Positions 1 through 6,700 of a DNA stretch of 10,063 nucleotides are shown here, one piece after another. This stretch comes from Candidatus Cloacimonadota bacterium. GTDB lineage: Bacteria > Cloacimonadota > Cloacimonadia > Cloacimonadales > TCS61. Below the pieces are notes generated by a model. It was given only the letters and a program-made list of their open reading frames with translations. It ran no database searches and was not told where the DNA came from. How positions within the stretch are numbered: position 1 is the first letter of the stretch; each line of letters begins with the position of its first letter. Position numbers and translations under genes: made by a program. The stretch covers positions 1-10,063 of the forward strand of contig DAOVQH010000068.1 of the NCBI GenBank assembly GCA_030628755.1, given 5' to 3'.

Positions 1-512
1 ATGAAAATATAGTCCGCATACAGGATATTAAAGTTACAAGAATTATGCCTAATAAATTACGAATCAAGATTATTGAGAAACAGGGAATTTTTTACATTAA
101 AACTATAGAAGGTGAGCTCTTCCCCATCGATAAGAACAGGATTGTGTTGGATAATGATAATTTTTACTCAGATGAGATTCTACCTACTATTGAAACTGAA
201 ATTCCAGCTATAGAATTAGCCTTTGGTAAGAAAGTCGTAAATGAATTCGTTGAAAGGGTTTTCAATCTGCATAATTTGATAATAAGTGAAGATCCTGATT
301 TCATTAACCACATCTCTGAGTTCTATGAATTTGATGAAGATATTTATATGATCGAAGCAAATACCGGATACAGAATTGTTTTTGGTAATGACAAAATTGG
401 AGATAAACTTAAGAAATTCACTTTTTTAGAACAAAATAGAACTTTTGAGAAAGGTACAATTATTGATCTTCGTTTCAATAATCAACTTGTAATAAGGTCG
501 GAGGTGAGATGA
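1..512 (+). CDS. ftsQ: Cell division protein FtsQ, C-terminal part (5' end outside window)
   Basis: The reading frame is already open at the left edge (first complete codon at base 3), so the ATG at 45 is internal and the gene starts upstream. About 169 codons are visible. The first residues read ENIVRIQDIKVTRIMPNKL, which matches the end of the POTRA domain of FtsQ/DivIB, where a V-x-R-x-x-P-x-x-L-x-I-x-I pattern precedes the beta domain. The rest fits the FtsQ beta domain: a GELFPIDKNR stretch like the family's 'G-x-x-x-x-I-D', and a C-terminal IIDLRFNNQLVIR strand. In known bacteria FtsQ is a single-pass inner-membrane protein that bridges early divisome components and FtsL/FtsB. The N-terminal cytoplasmic tail and membrane helix are not in the window. 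Its TGA overlaps the ftsA start (ATGA), which supports operon membership. The identification rests on motif pattern plus the ftsA-ftsZ context. Confidence 0.9.
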   Translation, partial: ENIVRIQDIKVTRIMPNKLRIKIIEKQGIFYIKTIEGELFPIDKNRIVLDNDNFYSDEILPTIETEIPAIELAFGKKVVNEFVERVFNLHNLIISEDPDFINHISEFYEFDEDIYMIEANTGYRIVFGNDKIGDKLKKFTFLEQNRTFEKGTIIDLRFNNQLVIRSEVR

Positions 513-1774
513 AAAGTGGGAACATCATTACCGCTATAGATATTGGCACAACCAAGATCTGTGTGATTATAGCAATTGTAAATGAAGAAAATAAACTTGA
601 AGTTAAAGGAATCGGTACTACTAAAGCGGAAGGATTACTAAACGGTATTGTTGTGGATATCACAAAAGCTTCCAAATCTATTAGTGATGCGATTGTAGAA
701 TCAGAAACAATGGCTGGTTTAAAAGCTAAAAATCTCTATGTGGGTATTGCGGGAAGTCACATTAAAAGCCAAAACACTATCGGAAGAATATCTCTAACCT
801 CCGGAACAGAACCCCGTGATATTACACAAGAGCATGTGGAAGACGTAATAACAAATTCAAGAAATAATGTAAAAATCCAGCAGGGAAATGAAAGATTGGA
901 AATTATCCATGCCATACCTCAATATTATACAATCGATGAACAAGATGGAATTTTAAATCCAGTAAATATGACTGGATTCAACCTTTCAGCACATGTACAT
1001 ATAGTTATGGCTGATATCAACGCATTAAGGAATATCACAAGATGCATCGAAATCGCAGGTTATAAAGTTCAGGATATCTTTCTTGAACCAATAGCTTCTT
1101 CAAATGCAGTTTTAAATGAGGTTGAGAAAGAACTGGGTTCAATAATTATCGATATTGGCGGGGGAACAACTGATATTGCTGTTTTCTTTAAAGACAGTAT
1201 AAGATTCAGTACGGTCTTAGCAGTGGGGGGAACAAATATAACTCAAGATTTAGCAATAGGGTTACATACTTCTCCTCAAAATGCAGAGAACCTTAAAATT
1301 AATCAGGGTAATTCATTATCATCACAAGTTCCAGAAGATAAAATCATTGAGATCGAAGGTATCGGAGGAAGAGAACCCAAGAAAAGGAAACTAAGATATG
1401 TTACAGAAATCATTGAAGCCAGAATGCGTGAAATCTTCGAAAGTTCTTATAAAATTCTAAATGAACAATATGACTTAAAAATGATTACTGCAGGATTAAC
1501 TCTAACAGGTGGTGCATCTCTTTTGAAAAATAGTGAAGTTCTGGCAGAAAAAATTTTTAACATGTCAACTAAGATTGGATATCCTGATTTAGCTAATCTT
1601 GCTGGACCAACTGAACGATTAGAAAATCCTAAATATGCAACTAGCGTTGGCATTTTATATTACACTTATAATGAACTCTCGAATAAAGAAACTAAAATCC
1701 AGAGTATTAAGTTAGGTAACCCTTTCATGAATTTTTTAAAAAAAATAAAAGATATTTTTAAAGATTATATTTAG
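509..1774 (+). CDS. ftsA: Cell division protein FtsA
   Basis: This 421-aa actin-like ATPase tethers FtsZ filaments to the inner membrane and recruits later divisome proteins. The phosphate-1 loop is visible near residues 9-22 (AIDIGTTKICVIIA), the phosphate-2 loop near 214-226 (IDIGGGTTDIAVF) and the adenosine motif near 330-338 (LTLTGGASL). The segment between about 85 and 165 corresponds to the FtsA-specific 1C (SHS2) subdomain. The last 16 residues (NPFMNFLKKIKDIFKD) form an amphipathic basic helix, as expected for the membrane-targeting sequence. Length is normal for the family. The start at 509 places the family's conserved N-terminus correctly. It overlaps the ftsQ stop and is preceded by a strong Shine-Dalgarno GGAGGTG at 500-506, whose spacing is unusually short, so translational coupling to ftsQ is likely. 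ftsZ follows after eight bases. Confidence 0.97.
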   Translation: MKSGNIITAIDIGTTKICVIIAIVNEENKLEVKGIGTTKAEGLLNGIVVDITKASKSISDAIVESETMAGLKAKNLYVGIAGSHIKSQNTIGRISLTSGTEPRDITQEHVEDVITNSRNNVKIQQGNERLEIIHAIPQYYTIDEQDGILNPVNMTGFNLSAHVHIVMADINALRNITRCIEIAGYKVQDIFLEPIASSNAVLNEVEKELGSIIIDIGGGTTDIAVFFKDSIRFSTVLAVGGTNITQDLAIGLHTSPQNAENLKINQGNSLSSQVPEDKIIEIEGIGGREPKKRKLRYVTEIIEARMREIFESSYKILNEQYDLKMITAGLTLTGGASLLKNSEVLAEKIFNMSTKIGYPDLANLAGPTERLENPKYATSVGILYYTYNELSNKETKIQSIKLGNPFMNFLKKIKDIFKDYI

Positions 1775-1782
1775 GGGGCGAT

Positions 1783-2937
1783 ATGCTCGAACTTGATCTT
1801 AATCGTGACGAAACTCCTTTTGGAACACACATAAAAATAATCGGTGTTGGTGGCGCTGGTGGTAATGCTATCAATACAATGATTGAATATAATCTTACTG
1901 GAGTTGAGTTTGTATCAGCAAATACCAATATTATGGACTTGAAAAGATCACAAGCAAAGACGAAACTTCAACTGGGAAAAGAAGTTACAAAAGGTCTTGG
2001 GGCTGGGGCTAATCCGGAGATTGGTCGTAAAGCAGCAGAAGAATCCCGCGAAGATATAAAAAATCATATAAAAGATGCTGATATGATATTCATTGCGGCT
2101 GGTATGGGTGGCGGTACTGGAACTGGAGCTACACCAATTATAGCTTCTTTAGCCCGTGAAATGGGGATTCTTACTCTCGGGATCGTGAATAGACCTTTCA
2201 TTGGAGAAGGAAAAAAGAGAACTGTAAATGCTGAAAAGGGAATAAAGAAATTACGAGAATCTGTAGATACTCTCATCGTGGTTCCAAATGAAAAATTAAA
2301 GGAAATATATCCAGATATGACTGTTATTGAAGCCTTCAAAAAAGCAGATAACGTATTATATGAAGCAGCTAAAGCAGTCTCTGATATTATTCATTACAGC
2401 GGTTATATGAATGTCGATTTTGCTGACATACAAACTGTCATGGCCAATAAAGGACTGGCTTTAATGGGAACTGGTGTTGGTGATGGTGACAATAGAGCTA
2501 TTGATGCTGCTAACTGTGCAATGAACAATCCTTTGCTTTCAGAAATACCGTTAGAAAACGCCAAGGGGATTCTCATCAATATCACTGCTGGTAAAGATAT
2601 CAAAGTGGATGAATTTGAAACAATAACCCAGGAAATCGGTAAAAAAGCGGCTGATGGCGGTGAGATTATTACCGGGATAATCTTTGATAATGAAATGGAA
2701 GGAAAGATAAAAGTTACTCTCATTGCTACCGGTTTAGATACTTCAGGAACATCAGTATATGAACGCGAAAGTATTATCAGCGAAAAAGAAGATGAAAGTG
2801 AAGACATTGGTAAAACTCTAAGAAGAATCAGAAATTCCGATTCGATGAATTTGGGGAAAAGGCTTAAAACCGAAACAAATGACTTTCCTGGCAAACAGAT
2901 GGAAATCCCTGCATTTCTAAGAAAATTTTCTAACTGA
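1783..2937 (+). CDS. ftsZ: Cell division protein FtsZ
   Basis: This 384-aa tubulin-like GTPase polymerises into the Z ring at mid-cell. Visible landmarks are the N-terminal nucleotide-binding loop IGVGGAGGNA (about 20-29), the tubulin signature GGGTGTGATP (about 109-118), NRPF (136-139) and the T7 synergy loop NVDFADI (210-216). The T7 loop carries the catalytic aspartates that complete the GTPase site of the neighbouring subunit. After the globular core (to about residue 320) comes a charged, variable linker. The C-terminal peptide EIPAFLRKF (about 374-382) is the docking site for FtsA and other partners. The start is preceded by a G5 run at 1774-1778. The stop overlaps the next gene's start in TGATG. 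Length and all key residues look normal, and I see no sign of damage. Confidence 0.98.
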   Translation: MLELDLNRDETPFGTHIKIIGVGGAGGNAINTMIEYNLTGVEFVSANTNIMDLKRSQAKTKLQLGKEVTKGLGAGANPEIGRKAAEESREDIKNHIKDADMIFIAAGMGGGTGTGATPIIASLAREMGILTLGIVNRPFIGEGKKRTVNAEKGIKKLRESVDTLIVVPNEKLKEIYPDMTVIEAFKKADNVLYEAAKAVSDIIHYSGYMNVDFADIQTVMANKGLALMGTGVGDGDNRAIDAANCAMNNPLLSEIPLENAKGILINITAGKDIKVDEFETITQEIGKKAADGGEIITGIIFDNEMEGKIKVTLIATGLDTSGTSVYERESIISEKEDESEDIGKTLRRIRNSDSMNLGKRLKTETNDFPGKQMEIPAFLRKFSN

Positions 2938-3278
2938 TGGCTGATTTTTTCCTTAGAATATTAGTTTTGTCTTTCTCGATCTATTTCGTCGGGAAAATTA
3001 CTAAACTTTTTATAGTTGAAGACTTCCTGACAGCGATAATCACAGCCTTAGTTCTTGCTCTTGTGAATGCAGTAATACGACCTATTCTTATCTTAGTAAC
3101 TTTTCCATTAACTATCATTACTCTCGGTATTTTCCTGTTCTTTGTAAATGGTTTATGTTTAATTATTGTTTCAGCTCTTGTTCCGAAATTTAAGGTTCAA
3201 GGCTGCTTGAACTCCGCAATTGCAGCATTGTTAATATCACTAACAAATTTATTGTTAGAATGGATTACAGGATTTTAA
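2937..3278 (+). CDS. YvlD/DUF360-type small membrane protein (phage holin family 4 superfamily)
   Basis: This 113-aa, very hydrophobic protein has about four predicted membrane helices (roughly residues 4-23, 29-50, 54-80 and 88-110). The segment VNAVIRPILILVTFPLTIITLG (split here as VNAVIRPIL at 43-51 and TFPLTIITLG at 55-64), with the later VNG (70-72) and SALVP (79-83), matches my recollection of the YvlD family. Its members are often labelled 'phage holin family protein' although they are not phage genes. Their function is not well established; links to envelope stress and membrane organisation have been proposed in some bacteria. Here the ATG overlaps the ftsZ stop (TGATG), so it is translationally coupled to ftsZ and is probably the last gene of the dcw operon. 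No separate Shine-Dalgarno is needed or obvious. Confidence 0.85.
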   Translation: MADFFLRILVLSFSIYFVGKITKLFIVEDFLTAIITALVLALVNAVIRPILILVTFPLTIITLGIFLFFVNGLCLIIVSALVPKFKVQGCLNSAIAALLISLTNLLLEWITGF

Positions 3279-3308
3279 ATTCAAATTTCTAATATAAAAC
3301 TGAAAGTA

Positions 3309-3337
3309 TTGAAAAGGAAGTCGATAGAGATTTTAAT
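3309..3337 (+). promoter_or_regulatory. Candidate sigma-70-type promoter
   Basis: TTGAAA at 3309-3314 and TTTAAT at 3332-3337 are separated by 17 bases. Each hexamer is one base from the consensus, and the spacing is optimal. It lies between the ftsZ operon and the short ORF at 3376 and the acetyltransferase at 3580, where a new transcription unit could start. In such AT-rich DNA chance matches are common, so this is only a candidate. Confidence 0.3.
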
Positions 3338-3375
3338 CGAGTTTTTAAATCTGCTGTAAAGAAATTGAAGTAAAT

Positions 3376-3537
3376 ATGAAAAAGCTCTATTGTTTTTTAT
3401 TCTTTGTTATTTTTTCAATTAATTTAACTTCTTCAAATTTAGCAGATTATCTGGATTCATCAAAGTTCTATTATTCCCTGAATTCTTTTGTGGGTAGTGA
3501 TTATTATCCTGATAGAGCAGACAAAGAATATTCATAA
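3376..3537 (+). CDS. Short ORF with signal peptide, probable gene remnant
   Basis: This 53-codon ORF begins with a clear export signal: two lysines after the start Met, then a hydrophobic run (LYCFLFFVIFSI) and a polar stretch around residues 17-24 (LTSSNLAD) where cleavage could occur. The remainder (about 30 residues rich in Tyr, Ser and Asp) has no fold I recognise. No good Shine-Dalgarno is present; only GAAG lies upstream. After the stop the frame continues for nine more codons to a second stop. Just upstream, 3293-3373 contains another open, protein-like stretch in a different frame (EKEVDRDFNRVFKSAVKKLK). It may be a real tiny secreted peptide, but it looks more like the surviving 5' end of a decayed exported-protein gene. 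Confidence 0.35.
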   Translation: MKKLYCFLFFVIFSINLTSSNLADYLDSSKFYYSLNSFVGSDYYPDRADKEYS

Positions 3538-3579
3538 AAAGGAGCTGTGGAAAAACTATCCTATTAAGAAGAGAATAAA

Positions 3580-4023
3580 ATGAATATCACGGATGTAATA
3601 ATTAGAAAATTTAAGATAGAGGATTATGATAATCTAATAGAATTATGGAATGAAACGGATCTTCCCTACAAACCCAAAGGTCGGGATAGAAAGGAAAAGA
3701 TTGCAAACGAACTGAACAGTTCCAATGCTGTGTTCCTGGTTGCTGAACTGAAAAATGAAATTATAGGTTCTATTTTCGGAACACATGATGGCCGTAAAGG
3801 ATGGATTAACAGATTAGCTGTATCCCCGAAATATAGGAAAAAGGGATTAGCTCAAAAATTAATCGAAGAGATTGAGAAACACTTAAATAATAATGGGATC
3901 GAAATCATAGCCTGTCTTATTGAAGAATGGAATAATTCCTCAATGAAACTTTTTGAAAAGGCTGGTTACATACATCATCCAGAAGTTCATTATTTCACAA
4001 AAAGATCCAATCCGGACGTTTAA
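3580..4023 (+). CDS. GNAT family N-acetyltransferase
   Basis: This 147-aa protein is a single-domain GNAT acetyltransferase, which transfers an acetyl group from acetyl-CoA to an amine. The N-terminal strand and helix (VIIRKFKIEDYDNLIELWN, about 6-24) are typical. The acetyl-CoA pyrophosphate-binding motif A is at about 80-96 (VSPKYRKKGLAQKLIEE), with the R-x-x-G-x-A core at 86-91. Motif B follows as NNSSMKLFEKAGY (118-130). The overall pattern resembles small cytosolic acetyltransferases related to YpeA and RimI, but the substrate cannot be read from the sequence. The upstream ribosome-binding signal (AAGAAGAG) is weak. No partner gene is tightly linked: 68 bases separate it from the next gene, so it may be a separate unit. 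Confidence 0.88.
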   Translation: MNITDVIIRKFKIEDYDNLIELWNETDLPYKPKGRDRKEKIANELNSSNAVFLVAELKNEIIGSIFGTHDGRKGWINRLAVSPKYRKKGLAQKLIEEIEKHLNNNGIEIIACLIEEWNNSSMKLFEKAGYIHHPEVHYFTKRSNPDV

Positions 4024-4091
4024 ATAATTAAATTACTTGCAATTATTATGCAAATTTTCTTTCTTTCACCTCAAATCAATTAGGAGTATAA

Positions 4092-4481
4092 ATGGCCAAA
4101 ATCATTGTTTCAGTTGCAGAAATAATCGATACAATTGTAGCAAATAACCTGATGCCTGAGCAGATATCCGAAATTGATATCCAGGGTGATACGATCTCTT
4201 TCCAATACAAAACAGGAAAAATCGTACCAGCAAAGATCGAAGCTTCTGTAAATTTTGAAGAATTTGATAAAGGATTAATGATATTCGGTATCCAAACCTC
4301 CTGGTTGGCTGATAAACTGCTGAGAATTATGTCACTCCCCCAAAGCAACTATATCCAGATTGATTATCCAAATGTAATTTTCTATATGCAACGATTTTTC
4401 AATGATAAACTTAAAGGAGTTCAAATCGAAGATATTAAATTTCAAAAAGGGGAATTCACAATTACAACTTATAATGAATAG
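4092..4481 (+). CDS. Conserved-looking hypothetical protein, 129 aa
   Basis: I do not recognise this protein. It has 129 residues, no signal peptide and no membrane helix. The N-terminus (about 1-27) looks helical. The middle (28-55) alternates hydrophobic and polar residues like beta strands (EIDIQGDTISFQYKTGKI). A helical segment around 70-82 is followed by further strand-like stretches to the end (GVQIEDIKFQKGEFTITT). Such alternation suggests a small alpha/beta protein. The start is secure: AGGAG at 4082-4086 lies five bases upstream. Its stop codon directly touches the racemase-family ATG (TAGATG), so the two are probably cotranslated. Codon use matches its neighbours, and no cysteine or obvious catalytic motif stands out. 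Confidence 0.75.
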   Translation: MAKIIVSVAEIIDTIVANNLMPEQISEIDIQGDTISFQYKTGKIVPAKIEASVNFEEFDKGLMIFGIQTSWLADKLLRIMSLPQSNYIQIDYPNVIFYMQRFFNDKLKGVQIEDIKFQKGEFTITTYNE

Positions 4482-5198
4482 ATGAAAAACAATATGAAAA
4501 CTATCGGTCTCATCGGTGGAATGAGCTGGGAATCTACCCAGCTCTACTACCGTATTATAAATAAAACCATCCGGAAAAAACTGGGTAAACACCACTCTGC
4601 AAAGATACTTATATACTCCTTTGATTTTGAAGAAATATTGGAATATCAAAATGATTGGATTCAGATAACAGAAAAAATAACTGATAAAGCCCAAAAATTA
4701 GAAAAAGCAGGAGCAGATTTCATTCTCATCTGTGCCAATACTATGCACAAGACTTTCGATGATGTACAAAAAGCTATCACTATTCCGATTATCCATATTG
4801 CTGATGTTACTGCGAGGAAAATCCTGAAAAAAGGCTTTAAGACTGTAGGATTGCTTGGAACCAAACTCACTATGGAGGAAGACTTCTATAAAAAAAGATT
4901 AAAAGAGAAATTTGATATCGATGTACTTATCCCTTCAGAAGATGAAAGAAACCTTGTTCATAAAATTATTTATAAAGAATTGGTTGCTGGTAAAATCAAA
5001 AAATACTCTAAACATATGTACTACAGTATCATGTATGAACTAATTGAGCAAGGAGCTGAAGGAATTATACTCGGTTGCACAGAAATCCCACTTCTTATTA
5101 AGCAGAAGGATATTAGAATCCCTGTTTTTAATACTACCAGAATCCATGCTGAAGCTGCTGTTAATTTTGCTCTAAAAAATGAAAAACGACTCAAATAA
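4482..5198 (+). CDS. Aspartate/glutamate racemase family protein
   Basis: This protein (238 aa from this start) belongs to the Asp/Glu/hydantoin racemase superfamily, cofactor-independent enzymes that use two cysteines to invert an amino acid's alpha carbon. The N-terminus IGLIGGMSWEST (8-19) is characteristic of the aspartate racemase/YgeA/RacX group. The two catalytic cysteines are visible as C84 in CANTMH and C199 in GCTEIP, in the expected two-lobe arrangement. The substrate is most likely aspartate or another amino acid, which could feed D-amino acids to the cell wall. An alternative start at 4494 (residue 5) gives the more usual MKTIGLIGG N-terminus. Neither has a clear Shine-Dalgarno, fitting coupling to the preceding gene whose stop touches 4482. 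The 3' end overlaps the methyltransferase start by 20 bases. Confidence 0.88.
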   Translation: MKNNMKTIGLIGGMSWESTQLYYRIINKTIRKKLGKHHSAKILIYSFDFEEILEYQNDWIQITEKITDKAQKLEKAGADFILICANTMHKTFDDVQKAITIPIIHIADVTARKILKKGFKTVGLLGTKLTMEEDFYKKRLKEKFDIDVLIPSEDERNLVHKIIYKELVAGKIKKYSKHMYYSIMYELIEQGAEGIILGCTEIPLLIKQKDIRIPVFNTTRIHAEAAVNFALKNEKRLK

Positions 5199-5850
5199 AA
5201 TTTCAGCTTATTGGGATAATTTCCATAAAGACATTAAAGGTTATGGAGCATTCAGACCCGACCCGGTTTTATCACGCTATTTAAAACTGATTTCCAAAGG
5301 AAAAGTCTTAGACCTCGGACTCGGTGAGGGCAGAAATGCTCTTTTCTTTGTTCAAAACGGATTTGAAGTAAAAGGTATCGATATTTCCGAAACTGCGATT
5401 CAAAGCTGCATAAAGCGAGCCAAAGAAGCTAAACTTGAAATAGATGTAAAACTGCAGGATATCCGTAATATTAAGGTTCCTGAAAATACATATTCCCTGA
5501 TTATTGCCACAATGGTTTTGCAATTCCTGAACAAAAAAGAACGGGATACTATCTTTGAAAAAATCAAAAAAGGTCTAATAAAAAACGGAATTGTCTTTTT
5601 ACGCGTTTTTTCATTGGAAGACCCTTCCTATAAAATAAAGTTAGAGAGTGACAAATTCGAAATGATCGAGCCCAACACATTCTTCTTGAAAAAAAGGAAT
5701 ATGTGCATTCATTATTTTTCAGAAAAAGAGGTAAAATCCATTTTCAGGGATTTTCAGATTATCAATTTCTCAGAAATTTACTCTCTGGATTTAGCGCATG
5801 GAGAACCTCATTATCACGGAATGATAACATATATGGGAAAGAAAATCTGA
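5179..5850 (+). CDS. Class I SAM-dependent methyltransferase (TehB-like)
   Basis: This 223-aa class I Rossmann-fold methyltransferase uses S-adenosylmethionine. Motif I is at about 43-53 (VLDLGLGEGRN) and the acidic residue binding the SAM ribose is in VKGIDIS (64-70). QDIRNIKVP corresponds to the adenine-contacting loop. The 'GEGRNALFF' continuation is typical of the TehB/tellurite-resistance-like group, in which a Cys is usual where L48 stands here. The C-terminal HGEPHYHGMI (about 207-216) looks like a conserved family ending with several histidines. The true substrate is unknown; a role in tellurite or other small-molecule methylation is only a family-level guess. It overlaps the racemase gene by 20 bases, implying cotranscription. 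No strong ribosome-binding site is visible inside that overlap. Confidence 0.85.
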   Translation: MKNDSNKISAYWDNFHKDIKGYGAFRPDPVLSRYLKLISKGKVLDLGLGEGRNALFFVQNGFEVKGIDISETAIQSCIKRAKEAKLEIDVKLQDIRNIKVPENTYSLIIATMVLQFLNKKERDTIFEKIKKGLIKNGIVFLRVFSLEDPSYKIKLESDKFEMIEPNTFFLKKRNMCIHYFSEKEVKSIFRDFQIINFSEIYSLDLAHGEPHYHGMITYMGKKI

Positions 5851-5873
5851 TTTTTTTTATGCGGAGGGAATAA

Positions 5874-6404
5874 ATGAAAGAAGAATTGAAAGACAAGCTA
5901 TTTCAGGAAGGTAAGGAATCTTTTTCATTCGGGACTATCCTTTTGGGAAACATTGCCTTTTTACTCAATTGGGGAATCGGTTTCATTTTGCTTATGCCTT
6001 TCAGGATTAGTGGAATATCCATAGTTTCATGGTTTTATTTAATTGTATTGATTATTGTGCAGATTTCACTGAAAAAGCTTAATTGTACTTCCTGTTATTA
6101 TTATGGGAAATCGTGCTATCTTGGCTGGGGAAAATTGACTGCAATATGTTTCAAACAAGATTCCGGAAACCAGGAAAAAGGTATGAAACTTGCCATCTCT
6201 TATATCCTGCAGTTACCCGTTATCCTGATTGCAACTTTGATTGCCGGTTTCATTTATGGTTTTAATGCTTTGAATATAATTCTGCTTATTATTTTCGTTA
6301 TAATTAATATTCTTCAGGGACTGCTCTTAAGAAAAAAAGCCTGTGAAGTTTGCAAAGCCAGATTCATCTGCAAAGGTAGTGCTGCACCAAAGATAGGAAA
6401 ATAA
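5874..6404 (+). CDS. Four-helix membrane protein with two cysteine clusters
   Basis: This 176-aa membrane protein of no known function to me has four likely membrane helices (about 20-43, 48-66, 107-128 and 131-152). After helix 2 comes a loop with C71-x2-C74-x6-C81-x10-C92 (CTSCYYYGKSCYLGWGKL). After helix 4 a second cluster follows: C157-x2-C160-x5-C166 (CEVCKARFIC). With two helix hairpins both clusters would face the same side, which by the positive-inside rule (LRKK, KK) would be the cytoplasm, so seven cysteines could bind one metal or iron-sulfur centre. That is inference. The start has a strong Shine-Dalgarno (GGAGGG at 5863-5868). It lies 23 bases after the methyltransferase and may share its transcript. 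Confidence 0.8.
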   Translation: MKEELKDKLFQEGKESFSFGTILLGNIAFLLNWGIGFILLMPFRISGISIVSWFYLIVLIIVQISLKKLNCTSCYYYGKSCYLGWGKLTAICFKQDSGNQEKGMKLAISYILQLPVILIATLIAGFIYGFNALNIILLIIFVIINILQGLLLRKKACEVCKARFICKGSAAPKIGK

Positions 6405-6488
6405 TCTAAAACCTTTAAAATGGTTATAATTTAGTGTGGTGTGGTTTATCGCCACCAATTGATCCGTCTATGCCGGAGTAAACAGTTG

Positions 6489-6587
6489 GTGGTTCATGAG
6501 AGTAGTTAGATTTATTATCACGTTCCCAAAGAGGGCTTTAGGAACGAGAATCAAAGTTTGTGGTTAATGAGAGTAGTTAGATTTATT
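6489..6587. repeat. 28-bp direct repeat pair inside copy A
   Basis: Bases 6489-6516 and 6560-6587 are identical except for one position (C at 6495, A at 6566). Both begin GTGGTTMATGAGAGTAG and are spaced 71 bases apart. The shared GTGGTTAATGAGAG is the sequence that follows the left hairpin in copies B and C. This indicates a local duplication within the repeat, or a second element inserted with duplication of its target. Confidence 0.85.
6521..6546. repeat. Hairpin between the 28-bp direct repeats
   Basis: The arms CGTTCCCAAAG (6521-6531) and CTTTAGGAACG (6536-6546) pair at 10 of 11 positions around an AGGG loop. It has a different sequence from the CCACC/GGTGG hairpins, so it may belong to a second REP-like family nested in copy A. 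Confidence 0.6.
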
Positions 6588-6700
6588 GCAGATGTATTTT
6601 TTTATAGATTATCATTGCATTAACCACTGGTTTTAATTGGGAAAGAAAAAGAAAGGTAACCGTTTTAACGGTTTAAAATAGCATAATTCGGATAAAGTAA

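Larger units (their letters stand above)
6410..6673. repeat. Composite palindromic repeat, copy A (degenerate, expanded)
   Basis: This fills the 296-base space between the cysteine-rich membrane protein and the next gene. It begins with a decayed outer palindrome (AACCTTTAAAATGGTT, 6410-6425) and ends with a perfect one (AACCGTTTTAACGGTT, 6658-6673). In between are a CCACCAA...TTGGTGG stem with a 22-26 base loop (6452-6492), and further right ATTAACCAC at 6619-6627, the inverted half. The left part (TTTAGTGTGGTGTG) matches copy C (TTTAGCGTGGTGTG). It is longer than copies B and C because of an internal duplication and inserted hairpin, listed separately. Confidence 0.8.

Noticed and set aside
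45..512. Separate 155-aa gene starting at the ATG at 45
   Set aside because: The frame is open without a stop back to the window edge, and the upstream residues fit the FtsQ POTRA domain, so 45 is an internal methionine.
2403..2894. 163-codon open frame on the minus strand within ftsZ
   Set aside because: It lies opposite strongly conserved ftsZ codons, has Ser/Pro/Ile-rich composition typical of antisense frames, and has no recognisable motif.
2937..3278. Phage holin, implying a prophage
   Set aside because: The family's common label mentions phage holin, but the gene is coupled to ftsZ and no phage genes are present.
3320..3346. Intrinsic terminator after the ftsZ operon (TCGAT...ATCGA then T5)
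   Set aside because: The stem is only five base pairs with a ten-base AT loop, which is too weak to call.
4037..4053. Operator-like inverted repeat TTGCA-N7-TGCAA upstream of the 129-aa gene
   Set aside because: The five-base arms in AT-rich DNA are within chance expectation, and no regulator gene is nearby.
4332..4694. 120-codon open frame on the minus strand across the 129-aa gene and the racemase
   Set aside because: It runs opposite two well-supported + strand genes and has low-complexity aromatic composition with no known domain.
5836..5858. Intrinsic terminator after the methyltransferase (T8 run)
   Set aside because: The only possible stem (AAAATC/GATTTT) has a one-base loop and no GC-rich core, so it would not fold as a terminator.
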